Shown: positions 25,619-35,333, numbered from the stretch's first letter. The stretch: DNA of 64,000 nt from Nodosilinea sp. LEGE 07088 (GCF_015207395.1 NZ_JADEWX010000005.1:1-64000); one strand, 5' to 3'. Program-made: numbers and translations. Notes: generated by a model from the sequence alone, not told the origin.

Positions 25619-26953
25619 TTATCGGGGGGGTACCCCTGTCGCTTGCCCCGGTTCGGGAAGATTATTGAGCAACACTTTATCTACCCGTCGTCCGTCCATA
25701 TCCACGACTTCAAAGCGCAGCCCTTCCCACTCGATAAAGTCTCCGGCGGTGGGAATGCGCCCCATTTGGTGAATCATAAATCCAGCCAGGGTTTGGTAGC
25801 TGTCGTCATCCTCCGCAAGCTGTTCACGATTGAGTAGGGCTTTGAGGTCGTCGATCGGGAGTAGCCCATCTAGCAGCCAAGAGCCGTCCTCTCGCTTTAC
25901 CAGCATAGGCTCGTCATCATCTCCTAAGGATGGCAGATCGCCGACGATCGCCTCGACCACGTCGTTGACGGTGACCAATCCCTCGACGCCACCATACTCG
26001 TCGAGCACCATGGCAAAGTGGGTGCTCGATGCCTTAAACAATTCCAATGCTTTGAGCACATAGGTGCTTTCGGCTATAAACAGGGGCGGCTTCAGCAGGT
26101 TGAGTAGAGCAGTGGGCTGGCTCTCTTGGCCGAGGTAGTTGGGCAGCAGTGCCTTGAGTGACACCACCCCTACGCAATTGTCGATGTTGCTGTGGCAGAC
26201 CGGAAAGTGAGAGTGGGCGCTCTGCATAACCAACTGCCGATGTTCGCTAAAGGAGGCCTCGACATTCAGCCATTCAATATCGGTGCGCGGGGTCATGATG
26301 GCGCGAACGGGGCGATCGCCTAGTTGTAGCACTCGCCCCATCATTTCCTGCTCTGCCACGTCAAAGGTGCCGGCCTCGGTACCCTGGTCGATGAGCAGGC
26401 GCAGTTCTTCTTCGGTGATGGCAGCTTCGGGCCGTTCTTTGAGCCCCATCAGGTTGACTAAGCCACTGGTTGAAACCCCCAGCAGGGTAACCAGCGGGGC
26501 CGCCAGCCAGGCCAGGCGCTGCATGGGGCTGGCCACCTGACAGGCGATCGCCTCGGGATAGCTGAGGGCAATGCGCTTCGGCACCAGCTCGCCCACCACC
26601 AGCGACAGATAGGTAATCAGCCCCACCACCAGCGACAGACTGAGCACCTCGCTGTAGGGCTGTAACGTTGGCACCTGGTCGAGGGCCTGACGCAGATGGG
26701 CGGCTACTCTGGCTCCCCCCAGGGCACCGCTGAGAATGCCAATCAGGGTGATACCAATCTGCACGGTTGACAGAAAATCATTGGGGTTATTGGCTAGCTT
26801 GAGAGCCAGCCTTGCTTTGGCGCTGCCCTGCCGAGCCCGTTGCTCTAGACGGGCTTTACGAGCCGACACCAGGGCAATTTCTGAGCCCGAAAACGCCCCG
26901 TTGACCACGATCAGCAGCACAATCAACAGACTTTCAACGACAATGGTGGACAT
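25619..26953 (-). CDS. CNNM/CorC-type hemolysin family protein (DUF21, CBS pair, CorC domain)
   Basis: 444 residues: N-terminal DUF21 transmembrane domain with about four helices (GAFSGSEIALVSARKARLEQRA), a pair of CBS domains (MTPRTDIEWL... and LVTVNDVVEAIVGD) and a C-terminal CorC_HlyC domain (GDFIEWEGLRFEVVDMDGRRVDKVLL). Proteins of this build participate in divalent cation (Mg/Co) transport or its regulation at the membrane. The old name hemolysin is historical. CBS domains suggest ATP or AMP sensing. Standing alone between AhpC-like and ureE. Confidence 0.92.
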   Translation of the reverse strand: MSTIVVESLLIVLLIVVNGAFSGSEIALVSARKARLEQRARQGSAKARLALKLANNPNDFLSTVQIGITLIGILSGALGGARVAAHLRQALDQVPTLQPYSEVLSLSLVVGLITYLSLVVGELVPKRIALSYPEAIACQVASPMQRLAWLAAPLVTLLGVSTSGLVNLMGLKERPEAAITEEELRLLIDQGTEAGTFDVAEQEMMGRVLQLGDRPVRAIMTPRTDIEWLNVEASFSEHRQLVMQSAHSHFPVCHSNIDNCVGVVSLKALLPNYLGQESQPTALLNLLKPPLFIAESTYVLKALELFKASSTHFAMVLDEYGGVEGLVTVNDVVEAIVGDLPSLGDDDEPMLVKREDGSWLLDGLLPIDDLKALLNREQLAEDDDSYQTLAGFMIHQMGRIPTAGDFIEWEGLRFEVVDMDGRRVDKVLLNNLPEPGQATGVPPR

Positions 26954-27082
26954 AGGTGGGGGCAGCAGGTATCGAGATTAAGGACAGCGGCCAAACGCGG
27001 CTGCAGTTTGCTTTTATTATTGAACGCTATCATGGCTGACCTGTCCGCCTGCCGTGGTAAAACAGAAAGGCTTGCTACTCCA

Positions 27083-27577
27083 ATGCCTTGTCTTTGCGCC
27101 CCTGTGCTGACTGTAACCCGTCTGCTGCCCCCCAATGCCGATATCCCAGTGGTAGCAACCCTGTCGCTCGTGGCCTGCGATCGCGCCAAGTCGCGCCATC
27201 GTTTTACTGCCGACGACGGCACCCCAATTTATCTCAACCTACCCCGGGGCACGGTGCTGCGCGGGGGCGATCTGTTGGGCAGCGATGCCGATAGCTGGAT
27301 CCGAGTTATTGCCAAGCCCGAGCCGGTGGTGGTGGTGACGGCCCAGTCGAGCTTTGATCTGGTACGGGCTGCCTATCACCTGGGCAATCGTCACGTTTCG
27401 TTGGCGCTAGCCGCCGATCGCCTCATGCTGGAGCCTGACCCGGTGCTCGAAGCCATGCTGAGTCAGCTGGGTGGGTTGGTTTTGACCACCGCGACCCTAC
27501 CCTTTGAGCCCGAAACCGGAGCCTATCGTTCTAGCGGCCATGACCACGCCCATGACCACGCCCATGACCACAACTAA
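27083..27577 (+). CDS. ureE: Urease accessory protein UreE
   Basis: Nickel metallochaperone delivering Ni to urease. About 164 residues: N-terminal peptide-binding domain (LTVTRLLPP...RHRFTADDGTPIYLNLPRGTVLRGGD), metal-binding core AAYHLGNRHVSLAL, then LEPDPVLEAML and a His-rich tail HDHAHDHAHDHN able to bind extra nickel. Start chosen at ATG 27083; in-frame starts at 27032 and 27008 also exist. The 3' end overlaps ureF; the repeated CATGACCACGC units encode both the His tail and the UreF N-terminus. Other urease genes are not in this window. Confidence 0.93.
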   Translation: MPCLCAPVLTVTRLLPPNADIPVVATLSLVACDRAKSRHRFTADDGTPIYLNLPRGTVLRGGDLLGSDADSWIRVIAKPEPVVVVTAQSSFDLVRAAYHLGNRHVSLALAADRLMLEPDPVLEAMLSQLGGLVLTTATLPFEPETGAYRSSGHDHAHDHAHDHN

Positions 27578-28274
27578 CGCCCAGGCCCTGCTGCGGCTGT
27601 TACAGCTCACCAGCCCCACTCTGCCCGTGGGGGCCTACAGCTATTCTGAAGGGCTAGAAACCTTGGTGGAACAGGGCACAGTTGTCACCGCTGAGGCCAT
27701 GACCCACTGGCTAGAGCAAGAGCTTGCCTACGGCATGGTGGCCATTGACGCCGCCGCTGTGGGCCTGGTACACAAAGCCTTTCTACCTGATTTAGAGGCC
27801 CTGGATGGTGCCACCAGCGCCGCAGCCGTTGTCGCCCTCAACTACCAGCTCTCGGCCCTGCGGGACAGCGAAGAAACCCGTCAGCAAAGCTGGGCGATGG
27901 GCCGCGCTCTGGTGCGCATGGCAACCCAGCTACACCCCGACCTTGAGCCCTGGTTTCAGGCGGTGGGTAACCCCTGCAACTTTGCGGTGGCCTTTGCCCT
28001 GGTGGCGGCCAGGTGGGAGATTGACGGGCGATCGACGGTGCTGGGCTATCTGCACAGCTGGGCCGCCAACTTGATTACCGGCGCTGTAAAGCTGATTCCC
28101 CTGGGGCAGACGGTCGGTCAGCAGATGTTGCTGGGGCTATACCCACAGCTGGAGGAGGTGTGCGATCGCGCGATCGCCACCCAAGACCTCGCTACCCTTG
28201 GCCTCAGCAGCTGGGGTACCAGTCTGGCCACCATGCAGCATGAAACCCTTTATACACGCTTGTTTCGCAGCTGA
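27540..28274 (+). CDS. ureF: Urease accessory protein UreF
   Basis: Part of the UreD-UreF-UreG complex that activates urease by nickel insertion. 244 residues from ATG 27540; in-frame ATG at 27552 and 27564 are alternatives (MTTTNAQALLRLLQL is the most homologue-like). Conserved: SPTLPVGAYSYSEGLE, ALVRMATQL, GNPCNFAVAFAL, LHSWAANLITGAVKLIPLGQ and the final HETLYTRLFRS. It overlaps the end of ureE by 14-38 bases depending on the start, so translation is coupled. Followed by a long inverted repeat with terminator features. Confidence 0.94.
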   Translation: MTTPMTTPMTTTNAQALLRLLQLTSPTLPVGAYSYSEGLETLVEQGTVVTAEAMTHWLEQELAYGMVAIDAAAVGLVHKAFLPDLEALDGATSAAAVVALNYQLSALRDSEETRQQSWAMGRALVRMATQLHPDLEPWFQAVGNPCNFAVAFALVAARWEIDGRSTVLGYLHSWAANLITGAVKLIPLGQTVGQQMLLGLYPQLEEVCDRAIATQDLATLGLSSWGTSLATMQHETLYTRLFRS

Positions 28275-28304
28275 TTAGCTCGGCGACTACTCTGACTAGA
28301 ACGC

Positions 28305-28393
28305 CGGTACAGAACCCCGGTTTCTCGGCCAGAATGCCAGTCACGCCGTTGGGGCAGTGACCAAGAAACCGGGTTTTTAGCCATACTGTACCG
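28305..28393. repeat. Nested inverted repeat with terminator function after ureF
   Basis: Outer arms CGGTACAG (28305-28312) and CTGTACCG (28386-28393). Inner arms CCCGGTTTCT (28316-28325) and AGAAACCGGG (28364-28373), then T5. The inner stem plus the T run is a credible terminator for ureF. The outer arms make the whole 89-base element look like a small MITE or dispersed cyanobacterial repeat. The rest of 28275-28550 shows nothing else. Confidence 0.6.
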
Positions 28394-28550
28394 ATGCTCT
28401 AGGCGCAGCGTCACGCTTTAATTTTAGGGTTTGTGGAGCGGTGCGGATTTGCTGCACCTGAGCTTTAGATGGTTTGGGCAAGCCGGTGTTATCTACAGCT
28501 AAAAACACCTCAAAGTAGCCCGATCCTCCTACTTTCCTTCAGCAGTGGAC

Positions 28551-29528
28551 TTACGGCAGGTTGACCTGACACCAGTCTTGGACTTCCTGCCATACCCGCT
28601 CGACTAAATCCCCCGCATCGGCATCAAACCATTGCACTGTGGCACGATTGCGGAACCAGGTGCGCTGGCGCTTGGCAAACTGCCGAGTGTGGAGCACGAT
28701 ATGGTCTACTGCCGCCGCGAGCGAACAGTCGCCCTGGAGGTATGGCAGCATCTCGCCGTAGCCCAGGGTTTGCAGCAGCGGTAGGTCAGCCCCATACCGC
28801 TGGGCCAGGGCGGTGACTTCCTCGACTAACCCCGCTTCAACCATGGCCTGGGTGCGCTGGGCAATGCGGCGATCGAGGGCGGTGATGTCGGCGTCGAGGC
28901 CCAGGTACAGCACCGGATAGCTGGGGGGTGACTCTCCCTGGAGGGCAGACATCGGCTGGCCGGTGACGTAGTAGACCTCCAGGGCGCGGACGGTGCGGAC
29001 GGGGTCGTTGGGGTGAATGCGCTGGGCAGCGCATCCATCGAGTTTCTGGAGCAAGGCGTAGCAGTGGGGTTGGCCTAGGGCCTCAAACTGCTGCCTGAGG
29101 TCAGGTTGCGGGGCCACGGGTGGAATTCGCAACCCTTTGACGATCGCATCTATATAGAGACCCGTACCGCCCACCAGTAGAGGAGGAATGCCATCCCGAT
29201 GCAGTCGATCGATGATGGCTTGGGCCTGTCCTTGATACTGGGCCAATGTTAGCGTTGCCGTCGGATCGCAGATATCTATTAGATAATGGGGTACCTGGGC
29301 CTGATCAAACTGGGACGGTTTGGCGGTGCCGATATCAAACTCTCGATATACTTGTCGGGAATCGGCACTGAGAATGACGCCGCCAAGGCGCTGGGCTAGG
29401 GCGATCGCCAGGGCTGACTTACCGGTGGCCGTCGCCCCGCCAATGACCAATAAGAGCGGTACAATTGAACTATAGTCTGCCTGGTTTTGAAGCTGTGGTT
29501 TTAACTGAGAAAATTTTGGTAGTTGCAT
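28551..29528 (-). CDS. miaA: tRNA dimethylallyltransferase MiaA
   Basis: Transfers a dimethylallyl group to A37 of tRNAs reading UNN codons. 325 residues: P-loop GGATATGKSALAIALAQ, then the substrate-pyrophosphate region SADSRQVYREFDIGTAKPS and the later block QTLGYGEMLPYL... with RQFAKRQRTWFRN at the C-terminus, a family hallmark. Homologues often lack the first 30 residues present here, so an internal start near 29440 cannot be excluded. Divergent to gyrB. Confidence 0.95.
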   Translation of the reverse strand: MQLPKFSQLKPQLQNQADYSSIVPLLLVIGGATATGKSALAIALAQRLGGVILSADSRQVYREFDIGTAKPSQFDQAQVPHYLIDICDPTATLTLAQYQGQAQAIIDRLHRDGIPPLLVGGTGLYIDAIVKGLRIPPVAPQPDLRQQFEALGQPHCYALLQKLDGCAAQRIHPNDPVRTVRALEVYYVTGQPMSALQGESPPSYPVLYLGLDADITALDRRIAQRTQAMVEAGLVEEVTALAQRYGADLPLLQTLGYGEMLPYLQGDCSLAAAVDHIVLHTRQFAKRQRTWFRNRATVQWFDADAGDLVERVWQEVQDWCQVNLP

Positions 29529-29581
29529 CCCTGGTTCATTCTTCGCCTGAAGCTGCCCTAGAATCCGCTGTGGCCGCTTTG

Positions 29582-29590
29582 TGCTATAAT
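29582..29590 (+). promoter_or_regulatory. Extended -10 promoter of gyrB
   Basis: TGCTATAAT at 29582-29590 is a consensus extended -10 (TGn-TATAAT) 65 bases before the gyrB ATG. No good -35 lies 16-18 bases upstream, which fits an extended -10 promoter. It sits in the 126-base divergent gap with miaA. Confidence 0.6.
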
Positions 29591-29654
29591 CTTCTAGCGT
29601 TTTAGTCTGATTGGGTAGTCGGGTGGCCTAAGGCCCATTTTTGGAGCGTACAAC

Positions 29655-31595
29655 ATGACAACCAACTACGGTGCTGAGCAGATTCAGGTTTTAGAAGGGC
29701 TTGAACCTGTTCGTAAACGTCCAGGCATGTACATTGGCAGCACTGGGCCCCGTGGACTCCATCACCTAGTGTACGAGGTTGTCGATAACTCCGTAGACGA
29801 AGCGTTGGCCGGTCACTGCGATCGCATCGACATTTCTCTCAACGCCGACGGTTCGGTCACCGTCACCGACAACGGGCGCGGCATTCCCACCGATGTTCAC
29901 CCCCGCACCGGCAAGTCGGCCCTCGAAACGGTGATGACGGTGCTCCACGCCGGGGGTAAGTTTGGCGGCGGCGGCTATAAGGTGTCCGGTGGCCTCCACG
30001 GTGTGGGCATTTCGGTGGTGAATGCCCTGTCGGAGTGGGTCGAGGCTACGGTGTGGCGCGAGGGCAAGGTGCACCGGCAGCGCTTTGAGCGGGGCGTGCC
30101 CATCGGCGAACTGGCGGTAGAAAAAATCGCTGAAAAACGCCAGGGCACCTCGGTGTCGTTTTTGCCCGACACTCAGATTTTTCACAACGGCACTGAATTT
30201 GACTACGACACCCTGTGCGGGCGACTGCGGGAGCTGGCCTATCTGAATGCAGGCATTCAGGTGATCTTCACCGACTACCGCCTAGAGTTACTCAAGTCTG
30301 ATACCCCCAAGGTGTCGACCTACCACTACGCGGGCGGCATCATTGAGTACGTACAGTACATCAACCACGACAAGCAGCCCATCCACGACGAGATTATCCA
30401 CATTTCCTCTGAGCGCGATGGGGTACAGGTGGAGGCGGCGCTGCAGTGGTGTATCGACGCCTACTCCGACAACCTGCTGGGCTTTGCCAACAACATTCGC
30501 ACTATCGACGGCGGTACCCACCTAGAGGGGCTCAAGGCGGTGCTGACCCGCACCCTCAACAACTTCAGCCGCAAGCGCAACAAGCGCAAAGACGGCGACT
30601 CCAACCTGGCCGGGGAGAACATTCGCGAGGGGCTGACGGCGATTATTTCGGTCAAGGTGCCCGACCCCGAGTTTGAGGGCCAGACCAAAACCAAGCTGGG
30701 CAACACCGAGGTGCGCGGCATTGTTGATTCGCTGGTGGGCGAAGCCCTGACCGAGTACCTCGATTTCCACCCCAACGTGGCCGACGCCATTCTAGAGAAG
30801 GCGATTCAATCGTTTAACGCCGCTGAGGCGGCCCGACGAGCTCGCGATCTGGTGCGTCGTAAGTCGGTGCTGGAGTCGTCTACCCTGCCCGGCAAGCTGG
30901 CCGACTGCAGCAGCCGCGACCCCAGCGAGTCGGAGATCTTTATCGTTGAGGGTGACTCGGCGGGCGGCAGCGCCAAGCAGGGGCGCGATCGCCGTTTTCA
31001 GGCCATTTTGCCGCTGCGGGGCAAAATTCTCAATATTGAGAAAACCGAAGACTCTAAGATTTACAAAAACACCGAGATTCAGGCGTTGATCACCGCCCTG
31101 GGCATGGGCATTCGCGGCGAAGAGTTTAACGCGTCGCAGTTGCGCTACCACCGCATCTGCCTGATGACCGACGCCGACGTAGATGGGGCCCACATTCGCA
31201 CCCTGCTGCTGACCTTCTTCTACCGCTACCAGCGCGATCTGGTCGATCAGGGCTATGTGTACATTGCCTGCCCGCCCCTCTATAAGGTAGAGCGGGGCCG
31301 CAACCACTGGTACTGCTACAACGAGCGCGAGCTGCAAAACCTGATCACCAATGAGTTTCCGGCCAATGCCAACTACACGGTGCAGCGGTTTAAGGGTCTG
31401 GGCGAAATGATGCCCCAGCAGCTGTGGGAAACCACCATGGACCCGGCCACCCGCACCATGAAGCGGGTCGAGATCGAAGACGCCGCCGAGGCCGATCGCA
31501 TTTTTACGATCTTAATGGGCGATCGCGTCGCCCCCCGCCGCGAGTTTATCGAGACCTACGGCCCCCGCATGAAGATGGAAGACCTCGATATTTAG
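29655..31595 (+). CDS. gyrB: DNA gyrase subunit B
   Basis: ATPase subunit of type II topoisomerase introducing negative supercoils. 646 residues: GHKL ATPase ([42 protein letters not shown]), transducer domain, and Toprim domain ([38 protein letters not shown]). C-terminus [12 protein letters not shown] is typical. No intein is present. Length matches cyanobacterial GyrB. Confidence 0.99.
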   Translation: MTTNYGAEQIQVLEGLEPVRKRPGMYIGSTGPRGLHHLVYEVVDNSVDEALAGHCDRIDISLNADGSVTVTDNGRGIPTDVHPRTGKSALETVMTVLHAGGKFGGGGYKVSGGLHGVGISVVNALSEWVEATVWREGKVHRQRFERGVPIGELAVEKIAEKRQGTSVSFLPDTQIFHNGTEFDYDTLCGRLRELAYLNAGIQVIFTDYRLELLKSDTPKVSTYHYAGGIIEYVQYINHDKQPIHDEIIHISSERDGVQVEAALQWCIDAYSDNLLGFANNIRTIDGGTHLEGLKAVLTRTLNNFSRKRNKRKDGDSNLAGENIREGLTAIISVKVPDPEFEGQTKTKLGNTEVRGIVDSLVGEALTEYLDFHPNVADAILEKAIQSFNAAEAARRARDLVRRKSVLESSTLPGKLADCSSRDPSESEIFIVEGDSAGGSAKQGRDRRFQAILPLRGKILNIEKTEDSKIYKNTEIQALITALGMGIRGEEFNASQLRYHRICLMTDADVDGAHIRTLLLTFFYRYQRDLVDQGYVYIACPPLYKVERGRNHWYCYNERELQNLITNEFPANANYTVQRFKGLGEMMPQQLWETTMDPATRTMKRVEIEDAAEADRIFTILMGDRVAPRREFIETYGPRMKMEDLDI

Positions 31596-31605
31596 CCCCC
31601 TGCCC

Positions 31606-32406
31606 CTATCGCTTCAAAATCCAATTGAAGATGGGAATGGCGGCTCGATCGGGCAGCAGCTCTACGGTAAAGCGAAAGGGCAGCAGTAGCACCACCGATC
31701 GCCCACCGCGCCCGCCAAAGGGCATGAGTTGCACGACTAGGTCTAGGGAATAGTTGCGCAGGGGGGCTTTGAGCTTGGCTATCTTAGGGATATCCACCAC
31801 CGGAGCTGCAATTTGCAGCACCTGGGTATCGGGGTTGCGGCCAAAGCAGTCTTCGCTGGCTATCTGGGTGCTGAGAAACTGATTGGGGTTGACGACGCTG
31901 GTGACCTGGGGCAAGGCCAGGTCGAGGCGCATGCCTGGCGTATGGCGAATTACCCGGCGAATTTCGTTGGTCGTGCGGGTAATGGAGCTGCGATCCCAGT
32001 CGACGGTGACCTGAATGGCGCGGCTCTGGTTGACCACCTGCACCGTCAGCCCGACCAGGGGCTGGAGCGGGTGGGGCCCCTGGGGCAGCACCTGGATGAC
32101 GATCTCGCCGTCACCTTGGGGTTTGGCGGTGCCTTCAACCGGAGCCAGACTTCTGGGCTCGGGCACCGCCAGCCGTAGGGAAACTCCCTTAGGTAATGGC
32201 CCTGAGCCGGGTTTCAGCACCGTGGCGGTGGTTTCGGCAAAGCCCTGACGCACCAGCTGCGATCGCACAGTGCTCTCTAGGGTCTCCCCGTCGGCTACCA
32301 GTACTACCTGGTCTTCCAGGTCTTGCTCAAGGCTTAGCGCCATCTGATAGATGACGTAGCCCATGCAGATGAAGTAAACCGTCAGAATGAGAAAGTCGCG
32401 CTCCAT
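31606..32406 (-). CDS. Membrane-anchored protein of unknown function
   Basis: 266 residues. One N-terminal membrane helix (FLILTVYFICMGYVIYQMAL) then an extracytoplasmic domain rich in beta strands. Hydrophobic strands recur (LVGLTVQVVNQSRAIQVTVDWDRSSITR, VVLLLPFRFTVELLPDRAA). A single cysteine occurs at SEDCFGRNPD. I do not recognise the family; it has the look of a conserved cyanobacterial hypothetical protein. Convergent with gyrB (11 bases apart) and 157 bases downstream of cpcT on the same strand. Confidence 0.55.
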   Translation of the reverse strand: MERDFLILTVYFICMGYVIYQMALSLEQDLEDQVVLVADGETLESTVRSQLVRQGFAETTATVLKPGSGPLPKGVSLRLAVPEPRSLAPVEGTAKPQGDGEIVIQVLPQGPHPLQPLVGLTVQVVNQSRAIQVTVDWDRSSITRTTNEIRRVIRHTPGMRLDLALPQVTSVVNPNQFLSTQIASEDCFGRNPDTQVLQIAAPVVDIPKIAKLKAPLRNYSLDLVVQLMPFGGRGGRSVVLLLPFRFTVELLPDRAAIPIFNWILKR

Positions 32407-32563
32407 GGGGGCTCAACGGGAAGACAGTCGAAAAAAGAACGGGGTAGTGATAACCAGGCTCGCCCCGCTGGCCTCCCTAATGTAGGGGTCTCAGCGGCGG
32501 GCGTCGCTCCAGGGTAACACCGAATAATTGCCCCGGCGCAGTCAGCTTACCCTTGACGTCCCA

Positions 32564-33178
32564 TCACCCGGGCAGGTCAAAGGCGACTTGCTTAAGCAAA
32601 CGAAACGGCCCCATCTGCGGCCCCCAGGTGGCTTTGCCGGTGGCGGGGTCAACGCCGCGATCGCTCATTTGAAAGACCACCGGGCTACCAGGGGTAGATG
32701 TCCCAGGGCCAACCTCGAATCTCAGCCGCACGTAGGTAGTGGTGCCGTCAATGGTAAAGCTGCAGAGGCTATCGTCGGGCAGACGGGCGCTGAAGGTCTC
32801 GCGATCGGGCTGGTACTCAATGCTCACTCCGCAGGTGGGCAGATCCACCAGGTCGGCACGGGTGAGGCTGGCCAGGCGAGCGGGATCTGTGGCCCCGCCG
32901 CTGTAGGCGACGGGGTCTACCAGGCCATAGTACTGGCCCCAGAGCTGATAGTTGCGATCGCTCAGGTGCAAAATGCGCTGGCGGTAGGGGGCTGACCCCG
33001 ACGCCACGCTCACCTGCTCGATAAAAAAGCTATAGCCCTGGCCAAATAGAGCCCTGGGTAAAGGCCGATGCCACAGCCGCAAATGCAGGTACCAGATGGG
33101 TTCAGCGAGAGATTGCTGGCGATTGTCAAACTCCCCGGCCAAATAGGTGGCCAACTGCTCTAGCTGGGCCTCAAGCAT
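32564..33178 (-). CDS. cpcT: CpcT/CpeT-type phycobiliprotein lyase
   Basis: 204 residues of the CpcT family, which attaches phycocyanobilin to Cys-155 of the phycocyanin beta subunit (CpeT relatives assist phycoerythrin). Recognised by YLAGEFDNRQQSLAE near the start, LHLRLWHRPLPRALFGQGYSFFIEQ, LPTCGVSIEY and the C-terminal DRGVDPATGKATWGPQMGPFRLL, the conserved D-R-G / W-G / G-P-F-R pattern. Beta-barrel like fold. The exact target (CpcB or other) is not readable from sequence. Not next to phycobilisome structural genes. Confidence 0.9.
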   Translation of the reverse strand: MLEAQLEQLATYLAGEFDNRQQSLAEPIWYLHLRLWHRPLPRALFGQGYSFFIEQVSVASGSAPYRQRILHLSDRNYQLWGQYYGLVDPVAYSGGATDPARLASLTRADLVDLPTCGVSIEYQPDRETFSARLPDDSLCSFTIDGTTTYVRLRFEVGPGTSTPGSPVVFQMSDRGVDPATGKATWGPQMGPFRLLKQVAFDLPG

Positions 33179-33376
33179 AGTGTCATACCCGGTCTGATAG
33201 GTGGATAGGCCACTTGAGCCAGAGGCATACCCGGGCTCGGGCTAAGGCCACCGTGGCCCGCCAGAGATAATCCCAAGTTCCTCTGTCTCGATGCTACCGG
33301 AAAGCGAGACACTGAACCTGGGATGGACTCCTTGAGGGGAGCCGGGGGCTGACTATTTGTCTACTGCGCACGGTGC

Positions 33377-34312
33377 TTACTTCAGCATGGGCAGCCCAGC
33401 AGGCGTCGTAAAGGTCAGTTGGTCAGCAGTAATGGTGTCTGCCGCGACATTGAGTAGAACCGCCTCGGTGGTCACTTGGCCGAGGGGCGTTGTCACCTGG
33501 AGATGGGTATCGGCGCCCACCTGCACAAAGCTCAAGAACGAGGCTAGATTCACACCAGCGAAGGCGGGGTCGCCAGCTAGCAGGCTGAAGTTGAGTTTAT
33601 CCTCAGGGCTAAAGTCGGTAATGGTGTCGGGGGCGGCGGCGATGGGCTCGGCCTCGCCCACCAGCGGTGCTGCCGGGGGCTTGAGCGGCCCGATGCGAAA
33701 AATGTCGGCCCCAGCGCCACCCGTGAGGGTGTTGGTGCCCGCCCCGCCGTAGAGAATGTCGTCGCCGTCGCCCCCCGCGAGCAGATCGTTACCGGCGCCG
33801 CCGTCGATGGTGTCGTTGTCGGCACCGCCAAACAACCCATCATCCCCGATGCCGCCCCGCAGCGTATCGTTGCCGAGGCCGCCAAAGACCAGGCTGGGGG
33901 CAGCACCGCCTAACAGTAGGTCATCGCCGCCTAAGCCAAACAAGGCGCTAAACCCGGTACCAATGAGAAAATTTTTGCCTTCGGTGCCATCGACTAGGGC
34001 AAATATAGGAGGCATCCGCTCACTGGTAGCTGAGTCCACCGTCGTTGGCTCGGCCACAGACAGTCCGCTGAGCACCGAAGGAAACAACTCGGGGGCATCG
34101 GCGATCGCCGTTCGCGTCCCCGTCGCAGCGTCAACCCGATAGAGTACTGAGGCATCGGCACTGCCGCCGTAGAAAAATACGGTGGCTAACGAAGGTGCTA
34201 GGGGTGGGGCACTATCGGCTGTAGCTAGATCTGCTGCCAGTGTCGGCTCTTCTGTGCCTGCGGGTTCCGCAGACACAGCAACCTCTGACAGCGGCGAAGA
34301 CAGGTCGGTCAT
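33377..34312 (-). CDS. RTX (hemolysin-type) calcium-binding repeat protein
   Basis: 311 residues. The middle holds about seven RTX nonapeptides of the form GGxGxDxLx (GGLGNDTLRGGIGDDGLFGG, GGAGNDLLAGGDGDDILYGG, GGAGADIF), which fold into a calcium beta-roll. The N-terminus is Ala/Ser/Glu-rich without a signal peptide; type I secretion through a C-terminal signal is usual for such proteins. The DxTxFxPxxDxL-like DTITDFSPEDKLNF block follows the repeats. No ABC/MFP exporter is adjacent. ATG 34312 (MTDLSSPLSE) chosen over 34321. Function unknown. Confidence 0.8.
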   Translation of the reverse strand: MTDLSSPLSEVAVSAEPAGTEEPTLAADLATADSAPPLAPSLATVFFYGGSADASVLYRVDAATGTRTAIADAPELFPSVLSGLSVAEPTTVDSATSERMPPIFALVDGTEGKNFLIGTGFSALFGLGGDDLLLGGAAPSLVFGGLGNDTLRGGIGDDGLFGGADNDTIDGGAGNDLLAGGDGDDILYGGAGTNTLTGGAGADIFRIGPLKPPAAPLVGEAEPIAAAPDTITDFSPEDKLNFSLLAGDPAFAGVNLASFLSFVQVGADTHLQVTTPLGQVTTEAVLLNVAADTITADQLTFTTPAGLPMLK

Positions 34313-34547
34313 GGGGAACACCTAAGAGATAGCAAGTACAACGCTGGAACAACCCAGCGACGTTTACCTGAGCTTTATCGATGGGCGTTGGAGTCTATTC
34401 CCAATTCTGAAGCTGAGGCGAAAATCCGGAAGGTTCTGCCTAGAATCGTCACGAACAATTTAAGCGATCGCGTCAGTTCACAAGATTCCGTAATTTTACG
34501 GTAAAGCCTGGAATCAATTGTAACGGCGGTGCGATCGCCTCGCACCC

Positions 34548-35333
34548 TTAGGTATCCTGGCCTAGCCAGCCTGCAAAGGATCCACAAAACTGCGGCAGCG
34601 TCAGGCTATGGAGGCCGCTGTCGAGCTCAGCTAGGGTGCGATCGGCGGCGGTGTTATAGCCCCAGTCGGCTAAAAACAGCACCACATCGCCTAGATCTGG
34701 CTGGTGCTGAACCGCCTGGAGCGCTTTTACCCGGTCTTCGACAAACCACAGTGTTGCCTCGGGCTGATGGGCGGTAATCTGGCGCAGGGTCTCGTACTTA
34801 GGTTGCTTGACCTCTTTGCCGAGAATGCGCTCCTGGGGGAGCGCCATGCCGCCCTGGGCCAGCAATTGCTGAATGAACCGCCCCTCTTTGGTGGAAATAA
34901 TCACCAACTCAACCCCGGCGGCCTGGGCCTGCTGGAGGCGATCGATGACGCCGGGGTAAAATTGCTGGTAGCTGAGCCAGCCGTCAATGTCGCTGCCAAT
35001 CCAGCGATCGCGCACTGCATCCACGGCCAGGGCCAGGGTACTGGGTTCCACCTGGGCCTGGGCCAGCAGTGCTGGCACTAGATCTGACCACCGGGCGAGA
35101 ATTTCCTCATCGAGGGTTCCATTCACTAGCGCGTAAAGTACCAGCGGCATCTCCCAACCCGTCTCAACCACCGGACGCAGGGGATAAAACCGCTCAGCTA
35201 GCCCCGCTGGCGGCGTGGAGCTAGCGGGCTGAAACACCTCGATATAGGCCTTCCACGCCGACTGAAAATACTCCAGCAGCCCATCGCAGACCACACCGTC
35301 AAAATCGAGCGCCAGAATATCGGGAGAAAGCAT
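34548..35333 (-). CDS. HAD-superfamily hydrolase
   Basis: 261 residues with HAD motif I DILALDFDGVVCDG (Asp nucleophile and second Asp), motif II IISTKEGRFI (Ser/Thr), motif III lysine LGKEVKQPKYETL and motif IV FVEDRVKAL. All catalytic elements are present, so it should be an active phosphatase or phosphomutase-like enzyme of unknown substrate. A helical cap lies between motifs I and II. ATG 35333 is preferred over an upstream TTG. Confidence 0.8.
   Translation of the reverse strand: MLSPDILALDFDGVVCDGLLEYFQSAWKAYIEVFQPASSTPPAGLAERFYPLRPVVETGWEMPLVLYALVNGTLDEEILARWSDLVPALLAQAQVEPSTLALAVDAVRDRWIGSDIDGWLSYQQFYPGVIDRLQQAQAAGVELVIISTKEGRFIQQLLAQGGMALPQERILGKEVKQPKYETLRQITAHQPEATLWFVEDRVKALQAVQHQPDLGDVVLFLADWGYNTAADRTLAELDSGLHSLTLPQFCGSFAGWLGQDT

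Noticed and set aside
30792-31337. 181-codon open frame antisense to gyrB
   Set aside because: A shadow of the GC-rich gyrB reading frame; no homology or start signals.
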